From assembly GCA_964479535.1 (NCBI GenBank), contig CAYZMM010000014.1, positions 1-64,000 on the forward strand: DNA of 64,000 nucleotides, in the 5' to 3' direction. The translations under genes and the position numbers were made by a program. Positions 15,110 through 23,022 of this stretch are shown piece by piece. Numbering within the stretch: position 1 is the first letter of the stretch; each line of letters opens with the position of its first letter. Origin of the DNA: S015-6 sp964479535 (GTDB taxonomy: Bacteria; Desulfobacterota; DSWW01). The notes below the pieces were generated by a model, which saw nothing but the letters and a program-made list of their open reading frames with translations, was not told the origin of the DNA and made no database searches.

Positions 15110-16579
15110 TTACTTGATTTGACTCATTTTTCCTGCACATGTTCCGCAAGACCGGCCCTGGGAAATCACCTGGAGCCGAATCATGCTCCCCGTGGCGTCC
15201 GATACCCTGAATCGTTCGTCGATCCGGTAGCCGACCACCCACGCCACCCGTCCGCCTACCTCTAGGATGGCGATTCTGCGCCTCAGGCTTCTCGGAATCT
15301 TTTCATCGATGAAGAAATCCTTGATCTTCTTCTCCCCGCCCAGTCCCGCAGGTTGGAAGCGGTCGCCCGGGCGCACGTTCCGCACCACCATCGCGCCCCT
15401 TGCAAGATCCGCATCCAGGCAAGCGAAATCTCGACCCTTTTTGCCCTCGGGGCAGGCGGCCCCGGGGAACACCCGGTCCACACGGAGAACAATGCCGGCC
15501 TGGGGAACCTCCCTCTCGCCTCCCAACGGGAGGGGGATCTCGTAAGGTGCCACCTTCCACAATTCCCGACGGGTAAGATAGATGGCGTCGTATTCCACGA
15601 AGAGCCGAACCCCCCGGGGAAGGGAGAAGACCTTGTGGGTTCGGTCCTTCTGCATGCCGAGGGCATCGCAGACCCCTTCCAGGTGCGTGTAAGAGAGTCC
15701 CCGGGTGGATCCGTCGAGTCGCCCGTACGCCTGTCGAAGAACACGTCTCTGGATCGCCCTGGGCAGCCCCTCCATGGGATCGCGGCCCAGGATCAAATCA
15801 CCGTCCTGGGCGGCTCGCATCGTGGCCCGGTCCAGGGCTTCCTCGGCAACCCGGTCCAGATAACGGCTCTCCTCCTGCTGAATCGAGGCGAGCTGGAGCA
15901 GGGATTCCACAAAGGACGGGTTCGCTTCCCGCTGAATCCAGGGGATGAAATCCTGCCGGACGCGGTTTCGAAGATAGGTTCTCTTCCGGTTCGAGGAGTC
16001 TTCACAGAAGGAGAGCCCTCTGTCCCGGGCGTAGTTCCGAATCTCCTCCCTGGACAACTCGATGAGTGGACGGATGTACCTGCCGTCTCGGACCGGCCGG
16101 ATGCCAATCAGGCCGCCGGTTCCGCGAAACAGCTGCATCATCAAGGTCTCTGCGTGATCGTCTCGGTGGTGTCCCGTCGCGATGCGACCCGCCCCCCATT
16201 TCAGGGCCACCTCCTCGAAGAACCGAACGCGCGCTCTGCGGGCCCTGGCCTGCTTGTTGCCGGCCCCCTCATATTTCGAGGCTTCGATCCGTAGGCCCTC
16301 GAAAGGGGCCCCGGCCTCACGGGCCCTTTCCTGTACGAATTGAAACTCCCTTTCCCCTTCCTCGATGCGCAATCCGTGATGAACGTGGGCAACCACCAGG
16401 CACAGGCGGAGTTCACTCCGAAGAAGCGCGAGAATGTCGAGCAGACAGATCGAGTCGAGGCCTCCGCTCACCCCCAGAACCACGGTCTCGCCCGCGGTGA
16501 CCATTTCGTGTCGAAGCAACGTGCCTCTGACACGCGCAAGAACGTCCCTGCGGGCCTTTCGCCTCCTTCCGACGGTCAC
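15110..16579 (-). CDS. tilS: tRNA(Ile)-lysidine synthase
   Basis: Converts C34 of tRNA-Ile2(CAU) to lysidine so it reads AUA. The PP-loop ATPase signature VVLGVSGGLDS (about 33-43) is followed by AHVHHGLR, the ATGHHRDDHAETLMMQLFRG segment and RPLIELSREEI. The C-terminal half has the TilS substrate-binding domains, ending with VRNVRPGDRFQPAGLGGEKKIKDFF. The length of 489 residues is in the family range. The start used is GTG 16579 after GGAGGCGCGTACAG; a few downstream residues could be the true start. It is the first gene of the long minus-strand block. Confidence 0.94.
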   Translation of the reverse strand: MTVGRRRKARRDVLARVRGTLLRHEMVTAGETVVLGVSGGLDSICLLDILALLRSELRLCLVVAHVHHGLRIEEGEREFQFVQERAREAGAPFEGLRIEASKYEGAGNKQARARRARVRFFEEVALKWGAGRIATGHHRDDHAETLMMQLFRGTGGLIGIRPVRDGRYIRPLIELSREEIRNYARDRGLSFCEDSSNRKRTYLRNRVRQDFIPWIQREANPSFVESLLQLASIQQEESRYLDRVAEEALDRATMRAAQDGDLILGRDPMEGLPRAIQRRVLRQAYGRLDGSTRGLSYTHLEGVCDALGMQKDRTHKVFSLPRGVRLFVEYDAIYLTRRELWKVAPYEIPLPLGGEREVPQAGIVLRVDRVFPGAACPEGKKGRDFACLDADLARGAMVVRNVRPGDRFQPAGLGGEKKIKDFFIDEKIPRSLRRRIAILEVGGRVAWVVGYRIDERFRVSDATGSMIRLQVISQGRSCGTCAGKMSQIK

Positions 16580-16593
16580 CTGTACGCGCCTCC

Positions 16594-16621
16594 TTGACGC
16601 TTCCTGCCTCTGTATTATATT
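16594..16621 (+). promoter_or_regulatory. sigma-70-type promoter for the Rrf2 regulator
   Basis: TTGACG (16594-16599), a 16-base spacer and TATATT (16616-16621) lie about 55 bases upstream of the rrf2 ATG in the gap divergent from tilS. Rrf2/IscR proteins often repress their own promoters, so an operator is likely here, but no clear dyad was identified. Confidence 0.55.
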
Positions 16622-16674
16622 CTATCACATTGCTAAGGATTCCAAGGAACCGAGCGAATCAGGAGCTGCCGCAT

Positions 16675-17142
16675 ATGAAACTCTCCACAAGAGGACGATA
16701 CGGAGCCCGTGCTCTTGTTGAACTGGCGAAGCACGACGGACAGGGGCCTCTGGCATTGAAAGAAATGGCGGAACGCCAGCAGATCCCGCTCAAGTATCTG
16801 GAACAGATCGCCATGGTATTGAAGAGCGCGAAGCTCATCAAGAGCGTGCGGGGTCCTTCCGGCGGATACACACTCGCGCGCCCGCCTGAGAAGATCCATC
16901 TGCTGGAGATCATCGAGACGCTGGAGGGCTCACTGAGTTTCGTGAGCTGCGTGAAGGACCCATCCACCTGCCGCCGGGTGGAATCATGCGCCTTCAACGA
17001 CCTCTGGAGGAAGATCTCCGACGAGACGTCCAAGATCCTTCGTTCCGTAACCCTCGCCGATATGGTCCGGCAGGACTCGGAAAAAAAGGGTGGCTTGGCG
17101 AGTTGTTTCGGAGAGGAAGTGATGTCGGACGCGGCCGACTAG
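16675..17142 (+). CDS. Rrf2-family Fe-S cluster transcriptional regulator
   Basis: A 155-residue DNA-binding regulator. The N-terminal winged helix is typical (MKLSTRGRYGARALVELA, IPLKYLEQIAMVLKSAKLIKSVRGPSGGYTLARPPEKI). The effector loop has three cysteines in a C-x6-C-x5-C pattern (CVKDPSTC...ESC), as expected for a [2Fe-2S]-sensing IscR/NsrR/RsrR-type protein. Start ATG 16675 follows AGGAGCTGCCGCAT; the upstream extension is not conserved-looking. No isc genes follow, so the regulon is unknown. The stop codon overlaps that of the convergent lipoprotein gene by four bases. Confidence 0.9.
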   Translation: MKLSTRGRYGARALVELAKHDGQGPLALKEMAERQQIPLKYLEQIAMVLKSAKLIKSVRGPSGGYTLARPPEKIHLLEIIETLEGSLSFVSCVKDPSTCRRVESCAFNDLWRKISDETSKILRSVTLADMVRQDSEKKGGLASCFGEEVMSDAAD

Positions 17143-17687
17143 CCGGTCGCCCCGCTGCGGTGCCGTCCGTTCACCGGCCCTTCGCCTTCCGCGTCTTCGC
17201 CGCCGGTAACCTTGGGAAGGCAGTCCGTCGGCAGCCCTTTGATCGCATCTCTTGACGAAGTAATGGACCAACGCCGCTTCTTGCTCTGAAAAGCCCACTC
17301 CTCTCTCCACGAGACCTCCTTCACCACGAGTGAGTCCGGAGGGTGGACCGTCCACCGCACCCGTACGGATGCTTCGTTCGAATCCTCGCCGAATCTCACG
17401 TGTTCGACCCTGTATTCCAGGAGGCGAAGCTGCCGGAAAAGACAGGCAAAGGACTCGTCCCACGGATCTCTGTCGTCACCCGGAACGAACCGAAGGGCAA
17501 CCGGGGCATCCTGCCTTATGAGCGCCCAGTGGAAACTCCTGACGTCCCGGCGGAGAATCTCCTCACGGCTCTGCTTCTTCGAGGAGGGCAGACTGCAGGC
17601 GAACAGAAACAGCAGGCACAGGAGAAACAGGAGACCGTCCAGGGCCCGCCTTCTTCCTCGGCCTTCGTGCACGGGCAAGACTCCCAT
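17139..17687 (-). CDS. predicted lipoprotein, function unknown
   Basis: A 182-residue protein with an Arg-rich n-region, hydrophobic core LLFLLCLLFLFA and lipobox ending at Cys31 (LFAC), so probably lipid-anchored. The mature domain (about 45-155) is alpha/beta with many aromatic residues (HWALIRQD, WDESFACLF, WREEWAF), similar in style to NTF2/SnoaL-like folds, but no family is recognised with confidence. The tail is low-complexity (GGEDAEGEG). It follows the B12-binding mutase subunit at 52 bases and is probably co-transcribed with it. Its stop shares the CTAG tetranucleotide with the convergent Rrf2 gene. Confidence 0.65.
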   Translation of the reverse strand: MGVLPVHEGRGRRRALDGLLFLLCLLFLFACSLPSSKKQSREEILRRDVRSFHWALIRQDAPVALRFVPGDDRDPWDESFACLFRQLRLLEYRVEHVRFGEDSNEASVRVRWTVHPPDSLVVKEVSWREEWAFQSKKRRWSITSSRDAIKGLPTDCLPKVTGGEDAEGEGPVNGRHRSGATG

Positions 17688-17739
17688 GGGATCCCTGATC
17701 GCCTGATCCGAGGCGGTAGCGAGGATATGCGGGCCAGCC

Positions 17740-18147
17740 CTAGGCGGCCCTTTCGGCCATCTTCTTGTTCACGAAATCCACGATGTCCTGCATGGAGGTT
17801 CCGGGGGTGAAGATCTCGCTGATGCCCGCTTCTTTCAGGCCGGGCACATCGTCCTTCGGAATGATTCCGCCGCCGAAGACGATCTTGTCCCCTGCTCCCT
17901 GTTCCCGCAGAAGCTCCATCACGCGCGGAAACAGATGGTTGTGGGCACCGGAAAGGATGCTCATGCCCACGAAGTCCACATCTTCCTGAACGGCCGCGTT
18001 TACGATCATCTCCGGGGTCTGGTGCAGCCCGGTGTAGATCACCTCGAAGCCTGCGTCCCGCAGGGCCCTCGCAATGACTTTTGCCCCGCGATCATGTCCG
18101 TCCAAGCCGGGCTTGGCGACAAGGACTCGTACCTTTCGATCCGTCAT
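17740..18147 (-). CDS. methylmalonyl-CoA mutase-type cobalamin-binding subunit
   Basis: A 135-residue stand-alone B12-binding domain of the McmA2 type. It has the DxHxxG motif (GLDGHDRG, supplying the lower-ligand His), the SxL motif (GMSILSGAH) and the GG motif (FGGGIIP). It would pair with a separate catalytic large subunit to interconvert methylmalonyl-CoA and succinyl-CoA, or belong to a related acyl-CoA mutase. The large subunit is not in the window. Start ATG 18147 has GGGAG nine bases upstream; longer in-frame starts are possible. It lies 53 bases downstream of the crotonase gene, which supports a role in acyl-CoA metabolism. Confidence 0.88.
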   Translation of the reverse strand: MTDRKVRVLVAKPGLDGHDRGAKVIARALRDAGFEVIYTGLHQTPEMIVNAAVQEDVDFVGMSILSGAHNHLFPRVMELLREQGAGDKIVFGGGIIPKDDVPGLKEAGISEIFTPGTSMQDIVDFVNKKMAERAA

Positions 18148-18200
18148 CTTCTCTGTCTCCCGCATTCGGTTCCGGGCTCGCGGCAAAGCACCCGAGCTGC

Positions 18201-18983
18201 CTACTTCCCCTGAAAACTGGGCTTTCTCTTCTCCAGAAAGGCCTGAATTCCCTCTCTACGATCCTCTGATGCAAAGGTCATGGAAAATGCTTCCCTTTCC
18301 AGAACCGAGCCGGTTCGAAGATCCAGAGGCATCCCCTTTTCGATCGCCTTTTTCGCCTGGCCGAGAGCATAGGGGGGCTTGGATGCGAGCTTCTTCGCCA
18401 CCGCCTCCACCTCCTCCATGAGCTTGTCCGGAGGAAAGACGGCGTTCACGAGCCCGAAGGCCTCGGCCGTCTTTGCGTCCACCATGTCTCCCGTGTAGAT
18501 CCACTCCTTGGCGCGGCGGATTCCGATCACCTTTGCAAGCCTCTGGGTGCCCCCGAAGCCGGGGATGATGCCCAGGTTGATCTCGGGCTGGCCGAATCGC
18601 GCCTTTTCCGAGGCATATACGAGGTCGCAGGCCAGAGCGAGCTCGGTACCCCCGCCCAGTGCAAACCCGTTGACCGCGGCCAGGACGGGCTTTTCGATCT
18701 CCTCGATCCTCAGGAAGACCTCCTGCCCGAAACGGCAGAACCGTTCCGCCTCCAGAGGCGTCAGGTCCGCCATCTCGGCGATGTCCGCACCGGCAACGAA
18801 GGCCTTTTCGCCTGCCCCCGTAATCACACACACCTTGCCCGTCTCATCCTTCTCGAACTGTCCAAGTGCGTCGGCGAGATCCGCGAGCACCTGCTGATTC
18901 AGCGCATTGAGGGCCTTGGGCCTGTTGATCGTGATCAGGCAGAGCTCATCCTTCTGCGTCCGTTCAATCGTCTCGTAGGCCAT
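18201..18983 (-). CDS. enoyl-CoA hydratase/isomerase (crotonase family)
   Basis: A 260-residue crotonase. The CoA/oxyanion-hole segments KAFVAGADIAEM and NGFALGGGTELALACDLVYA are present. So are both catalytic glutamates of true hydratases, in GGGTEL and in GQPEINLGIIPGFGGTQRL. It therefore probably hydrates short-chain 2-enoyl-CoA, for example crotonyl-CoA, in fatty or amino acid oxidation or syntrophic butyrate-type metabolism. Exact chain specificity cannot be read from sequence. It starts at ATG 18983 and appears to head a small operon with the B12-binding mutase subunit and the lipoprotein. Confidence 0.92.
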   Translation of the reverse strand: MAYETIERTQKDELCLITINRPKALNALNQQVLADLADALGQFEKDETGKVCVITGAGEKAFVAGADIAEMADLTPLEAERFCRFGQEVFLRIEEIEKPVLAAVNGFALGGGTELALACDLVYASEKARFGQPEINLGIIPGFGGTQRLAKVIGIRRAKEWIYTGDMVDAKTAEAFGLVNAVFPPDKLMEEVEAVAKKLASKPPYALGQAKKAIEKGMPLDLRTGSVLEREAFSMTFASEDRREGIQAFLEKRKPSFQGK

Positions 18984-19163
18984 GCTGGATCTCCCCGTAC
19001 CTCGAAAAATGTGCTTCCGCAGGCATCATTCCAAAGCAAGAAGGTACAAACGGAAGAAAGAATTGTCAATGAAGGAATGGAAGCAGGAGACGGGAGTCGG
19101 GTCTCGTGGGTAACGGACCAGGCTGGATCAAGTCGCCCGCTTCCTCCACGCGAAGCTAGGGAG

Positions 19164-19739
19164 TCAGGCGGGACCGGCGGAGGGGGAAATGCGTTTCCGA
19201 AGCCACAGAGCGTACAGGGGAACGAGGATCCAGAAGAAGCCCCAACCCGCGGCGGCGGCCCGACCGTCGAAGTTTTCGTCTTCCGAAGGAGTCGCGGTCT
19301 GGCACCCGCCACCGCTCCCCGCGCTGTAGTTCGGCGGTGCGCCGGAGGGGGCTGCGACCTTCTTCTCGTTCGAGAAGGCGCTTTCGTTTCCGTTGTGATC
19401 GTAGGCTGTTATGGCGACCCAGTAGTTGAGGTTCTCATCCAGGCTGCTCAGCACGTAGTGCACCTCGGGGGCCCGGACATCGTAGTCCCCGGGCCTCAAG
19501 TTCTCCTCGTACAGGTACGCATCGAAGCCGCTGTCGTATCGTGAAACCGGTCCGTAGTGGACATTGTATCCGGCCACGTCCGGCTCGGGGGGAAGGGACC
19601 AGACCAGCGAAACGTCCCGGGTGGCGGATGCTGCGAGATAGGTCTGAACCTCCATGGCCAGACTGACCAGCAGGAAGATGGCGCAAATCACCGAAACCTT
19701 CTTCAACAGACTCCACAGGCGAAACGCTTCAAGATGCAT
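19164..19739 (-). CDS. secreted fibronectin type III protein with C-terminal anchor-like tail
   Basis: A 191-residue exported protein. Start ATG 19739 (MHLEAFRLW) is set by AAGGAG eight bases upstream. A signal peptide with core VSVICAIFLLVSLA is followed by one fibronectin-III domain (about 40-130: SLVWSLPPEPDVAGYNVHYG, YVLSSLDENLNYWVAITAYD, GNESAFSNEK). A Pro/Gly/Ser linker with GGGC (about 145) leads to a terminal hydrophobic helix GFFWILVPLYALW and a basic RKR. This three-part tail resembles bacterial C-terminal sorting signals such as MYXO-, GlyGly- or JDVT-CTERM, without an exact match. A sigma-54 promoter lies about 90 bases upstream, next to three sigma-54 activators. Confidence 0.8.
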   Translation of the reverse strand: MHLEAFRLWSLLKKVSVICAIFLLVSLAMEVQTYLAASATRDVSLVWSLPPEPDVAGYNVHYGPVSRYDSGFDAYLYEENLRPGDYDVRAPEVHYVLSSLDENLNYWVAITAYDHNGNESAFSNEKKVAAPSGAPPNYSAGSGGGCQTATPSEDENFDGRAAAAGWGFFWILVPLYALWLRKRISPSAGPA

Positions 19740-19828
19740 GCCTACCACTCCTTCGGGTCCCCGGTCCGTGCCGCCGTCGCGAAGAGAACGCAAGATGCGA
19801 TGTGCCGGCTTCTCCCACGGTTGAGACC

Positions 19829-19844
19829 TGCAAGTCTTCTGCCA
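19829..19844 (-). promoter_or_regulatory. sigma-54 promoter for the fibronectin-III protein
   Basis: Reading the minus strand, TGGCAGAAGACTTGCA has the obligatory GG-N10-GC spacing and matches the -24/-12 consensus TGGCAC-N5-TTGCA at every strongly conserved position. The expected transcription start is near 19817, leaving a leader of about 78 bases to the ATG at 19739. It lies between that gene and the 3' end of the nearest sigma-54 activator. Confidence 0.8.
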
Positions 19845-19875
19845 GGTACAGAGCAGGAAGTTGTGACGACAACGT

Positions 19876-19936
19876 TAGAGCATATTTAATATTAAAAACA
19901 AAGCTTTATAGAAATAACTTTAAGCTTAACATTCAT
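19876..19936. promoter_or_regulatory. AT-rich upstream region with paired AAGCTT palindromes (possible activator site)
   Basis: This very AT-rich stretch stands out in a GC-rich context, 35-90 bases upstream of the sigma-54 promoter. It has two AAGCTT palindromes at 19901-19906 and 19922-19927, 21 bases (two helical turns) apart. The position and spacing suit an upstream activator site and a bendable loop for an NtrC-type protein. No perfect IHF consensus was found. The function is inferred from context only. Confidence 0.4.
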
Positions 19937-20002
19937 TTTGTGGGGCGTTCATTCGGCCCGGATTCGTAACCCTGGATCCGGTTTCGTCCCAGCCCGCGGC
20001 GG

Positions 20003-21391
20003 TCACTTGTTCTTCACCCAGTTCGGATTGCGAATACCGAACTTCTGAATCTTGTAGTGCATGACACGTCTGGAAACACCCAGGTACTGGGCGGCTTCCT
20101 TCTGCACCCAGTTCGCCTTCTCCAGGGCATCGAGAATGAGCTTCTTCTCCATCTCCACGAGGGGAATCCCGCCCTCCGGCATCTGGAACTTCTCCGCGTT
20201 GTTCAAAGGCTCCATGCCGTCCAAACCATGCAGGGAAAGATCGTCCGGCCGGATCCAGTCCTTCTCGCTCAGAAGAACCGACCGTTCGAGGGTGTTGCGA
20301 AGTTCCCGGATATTGCCCGGCCACTCGTACTCTCTGAGGAGGGACTCCGCCTCGGACGTGAACCCGGTCACCTTCTTGCTCATCTCGCCGGAGAAGCGGC
20401 GAAGGAAATACTTCGCCAGTGGAAGGATGTCCTCCCTCCGCTCGCGCAGGGGAGGGATGTATATATTCACCACGTTCAGCCGGTAGTAGAGATCGTCCCG
20501 GAAGGACTTGGCCGCGATCTCCTCCCGCAGGTCTTTGTTGGATGCGCTGATCACCCGCACATCGACCTTGATCGTCTTCGTGCCCCCCACTCTCTCGAAC
20601 TCCTGTTCCTGAAGGACCCGCAGGACCTTGGCCTGTGTGCTCGGGCTCATGTCCCCGATCTCGTCCAGGAAGATGGTCCCGAAGTTCGCCTGTTCGAAGC
20701 GTCCGATTCTCTGCTTGTCCGCTCCTGTGAAGGCACCCTTTTCATGACCGAACAACTCGCTTTCGAGCAGGGTGTCCTGAAGGGCTGCGCAGTTGACCTT
20801 GATGAAGGGCTTCTCACTCCGGCCGCTGTTGTAGTGGACAGCACCCGCAATCAGCTCCTTGCCCGTGCCGGTTTCCCCTTCGATCAGGATGGAGGCATTG
20901 CTGTAGGCCACCTTCTTGACCACCGAGAGAACCTTCTTCAAGGCCTGGCTGTCCCCGATGATGTCGTCGAACCGATAGATCAAGTCCTGGGTACGTCGAA
21001 GGTAGAAATTGGCGCCCAGCAGGCTGCGGTACTCCTGAAGGCGCTGAAGAGCGATCTGGAGTTCCTTCTCCACGCAGGGCTTCTTTATGTAGCCGTCGGC
21101 CCCTTGCTCCATCGCCTCCAAAGCGATCGGCAGATGGTCCGGCTGGACGAGACAAATCACGATCCCGAAGGAGTGGGCCTTCTTCGCTTGCTGGACCAGT
21201 TCGACCGTCTGGCCCCCCTCCGGATTCACCTCCAGGATCAGGCCGTCGAAGATTTCCTGGTCCAGGCACTGTCGGCATCCTTCCTCGTCGGGGACCCATT
21301 TCACGGCGTGCTCCTGGCCCTCCAGGAACTCCTGAATCGCCTTGCCGACGGGTCCTTCCGGATGCATGAGCAGAATCTTTAGACTTGCCAT
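20003..21391 (-). CDS. sigma-54-dependent regulator with degenerate receiver domain
   Basis: A 462-residue NtrC-like protein. The N-terminal receiver fold (1-125) has lost its phosphorylation chemistry: the acidic pair is replaced in ILLMHPEG, the acceptor Asp is Glu in LILEVNP, and the switch Thr is not evident, although the Lys of GYIKKP remains. The AAA+ domain is intact, with Walker A GETGTGKE, ESELFGHEKGAFTGAD (sigma-54 contact), Walker B TIFLDEIGDM and arginine finger RDDLYYRLNVV. The C-terminal Fis-type HTH is EAAQYLGVSRRVMHYKIQK. It may be constitutively active or controlled by partner binding. It is the last of three activators behind a histidine kinase, 170 bases after the second. 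Confidence 0.93.
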   Translation of the reverse strand: MASLKILLMHPEGPVGKAIQEFLEGQEHAVKWVPDEEGCRQCLDQEIFDGLILEVNPEGGQTVELVQQAKKAHSFGIVICLVQPDHLPIALEAMEQGADGYIKKPCVEKELQIALQRLQEYRSLLGANFYLRRTQDLIYRFDDIIGDSQALKKVLSVVKKVAYSNASILIEGETGTGKELIAGAVHYNSGRSEKPFIKVNCAALQDTLLESELFGHEKGAFTGADKQRIGRFEQANFGTIFLDEIGDMSPSTQAKVLRVLQEQEFERVGGTKTIKVDVRVISASNKDLREEIAAKSFRDDLYYRLNVVNIYIPPLRERREDILPLAKYFLRRFSGEMSKKVTGFTSEAESLLREYEWPGNIRELRNTLERSVLLSEKDWIRPDDLSLHGLDGMEPLNNAEKFQMPEGGIPLVEMEKKLILDALEKANWVQKEAAQYLGVSRRVMHYKIQKFGIRNPNWVKNK

Positions 21392-21561
21392 TCCGATTCG
21401 CTTCCCCAGGTGGTGTTTTGTTTGGCCCTAAGAAGGCAACGGAGGTCTTCCGTCCGCAGCGACATCTCTTTTACCGACGTCACCTACTTCTTCGGATTTT
21501 ACAGGGGATTTCTTAAGATCAGGGGGGAAGAAAATCCACGGGCCGCACGACGGGCAGAGCC

Positions 21562-23022
21562 CTACCTCTCCAGGCCGGTCTCTTTGATCTTGTACAGGAG
21601 GGCCTTGTAGCTGATTTGCAGGCGTTCTGCGGCCTCTTTCCGATTCCAGCAGGTCTGCTGCAGCACCTTCCCGATCACTTCCCTTTCCGCCCGCCGAATC
21701 GCCTCCTTGCTGAAGGCCTTGAGGGAATAACGATCCAGATTCTGTCGAATCAACTCATCCAGACCGGGCTCTTTCCCGGGTATTTCCGAATGCTTACCGT
21801 CACATTTCTTCAGAAGTTCCTGGCACACCGCCTCGTCGCTGTCGAGGATCACGATCTTCTTCATGCAATTCTCGAGTTCCCTCACATTGCCCGGCCAGTG
21901 GTAACGCTGAAATGCGTCGAGCAGATCGGTGGAGAGGTGGGGGGCCTTCCGCTTGAATTCCCGCGTGAACTGCTTCAGGAAGTACTCGACGAGAACCGGG
22001 ATTTCCTCTTTTCGATCCCGAAGAGCCGGAACCTGGATGTTCACCACGTTGAGACGGTAGAACAGATCCTCCCGGAACGCACCCCGGGCAACGCTCTCCG
22101 AGAGGTTCTGGTTGGTGGCCGCGATGATGCGTACATCCACCTGGATGTCCTGCTTTCCACCGAGATGGGTGAACTGCTTGTCCTGCAGGACCTGCAGAAG
22201 CTTCGCCTGGAGGGGGGGCATCATCTCGCTGATTTCGTCGAGAAAGATGGTGCCGCCGTCCGCCTGCTCGAACCTGCCCGGCTTCCGGCTCGAGGCGTCG
22301 GTGAAGGCCCCTTTCTCATACCCGAACATCTCACTCTCCAGAAGCGGCTCGGGCAGGGCCGCACAGTTCACTTTCAGGAACGGCCTGTCCCGCCTCGCCG
22401 AGAGGGTGTAGATGGCACGGGCGACCAGCTCCTTTCCGGTCCCGCTCTCCCCCTGGACCAGCAGAGTGATGTCCGTGTCCGCCACCTGCTCCACGATGGC
22501 CTGGATCTCCCTCATCTTTTCGCTGTTCTGGAAGAGCCGGTTGAACTCCGCCTTGCGCTTGATCTCTTCCCTCAGGAATTTCGCTTCATCGATCAGGTCC
22601 CGCCGGTCCATCTGTTTTCCGACCGTGGCGAGCAGTTCCTCCTGGTCGAAGGGCTTGTGGAGGAAGTCCATGGCGCCCATCTTCATCGTGGTGACGACCG
22701 CCTTGGCAAGGCCGTCGCTGCTCATCATGACGATGTAGGTCTCCTCGCTGATCCGCTTCATCTGTTGAAGGGTCTCCAGGCCGTCCTTTCCCGGAAGGTG
22801 AAGATCGAGAAAGACGATGGCAGGACGGGCCGCCCGGAGCAGCCGAATCGCCTTCTCTCCCGTGTCCGCACAGAAGACCTCGTACCCGAAACGGGACAGC
22901 AGCTCGCGCATGTATACGAGCAGGCTGTTGTCGCCGTCGGCGATCAGAATCCGGCTGTTCTTCGTTGCGTCCGCTGCCGGCACGTCGGATCCGGCTTCTG
23001 CAATCCTTGTCACAACTGACAT
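21562..23022 (-). CDS. sigma-54-type response regulator with GAFTDA variant
   Basis: A 486-residue receiver-AAA-HTH protein. The receiver keeps the acceptor Asp (VFLDLHLPGKDG), Ser switch and Lys (FLHKP), with ADGD instead of DDE in the acidic pocket. The AAA+ domain has Walker A GESGTGKE, Walker B TIFLDEISEM and the RL-finger region FREDLFYRLNVV. The sigma-54 contact loop, however, reads EKGAFTDASS rather than GAFTGA, a change expected to weaken sigma-54 remodelling. The C-terminal HTH (EAAERLQISYKALLYKIKE) has the same recognition segment as the next regulator upstream. The start overlaps that gene by 13 bases. Confidence 0.93.
   Translation of the reverse strand: MSVVTRIAEAGSDVPAADATKNSRILIADGDNSLLVYMRELLSRFGYEVFCADTGEKAIRLLRAARPAIVFLDLHLPGKDGLETLQQMKRISEETYIVMMSSDGLAKAVVTTMKMGAMDFLHKPFDQEELLATVGKQMDRRDLIDEAKFLREEIKRKAEFNRLFQNSEKMREIQAIVEQVADTDITLLVQGESGTGKELVARAIYTLSARRDRPFLKVNCAALPEPLLESEMFGYEKGAFTDASSRKPGRFEQADGGTIFLDEISEMMPPLQAKLLQVLQDKQFTHLGGKQDIQVDVRIIAATNQNLSESVARGAFREDLFYRLNVVNIQVPALRDRKEEIPVLVEYFLKQFTREFKRKAPHLSTDLLDAFQRYHWPGNVRELENCMKKIVILDSDEAVCQELLKKCDGKHSEIPGKEPGLDELIRQNLDRYSLKAFSKEAIRRAEREVIGKVLQQTCWNRKEAAERLQISYKALLYKIKETGLER

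Noticed and set aside
15110..17142. Rrf2 regulator as controller of an adjacent isc operon
   Set aside because: None of the neighbouring genes encodes IscS, IscU or other cluster-assembly proteins; the downstream gene is convergent.
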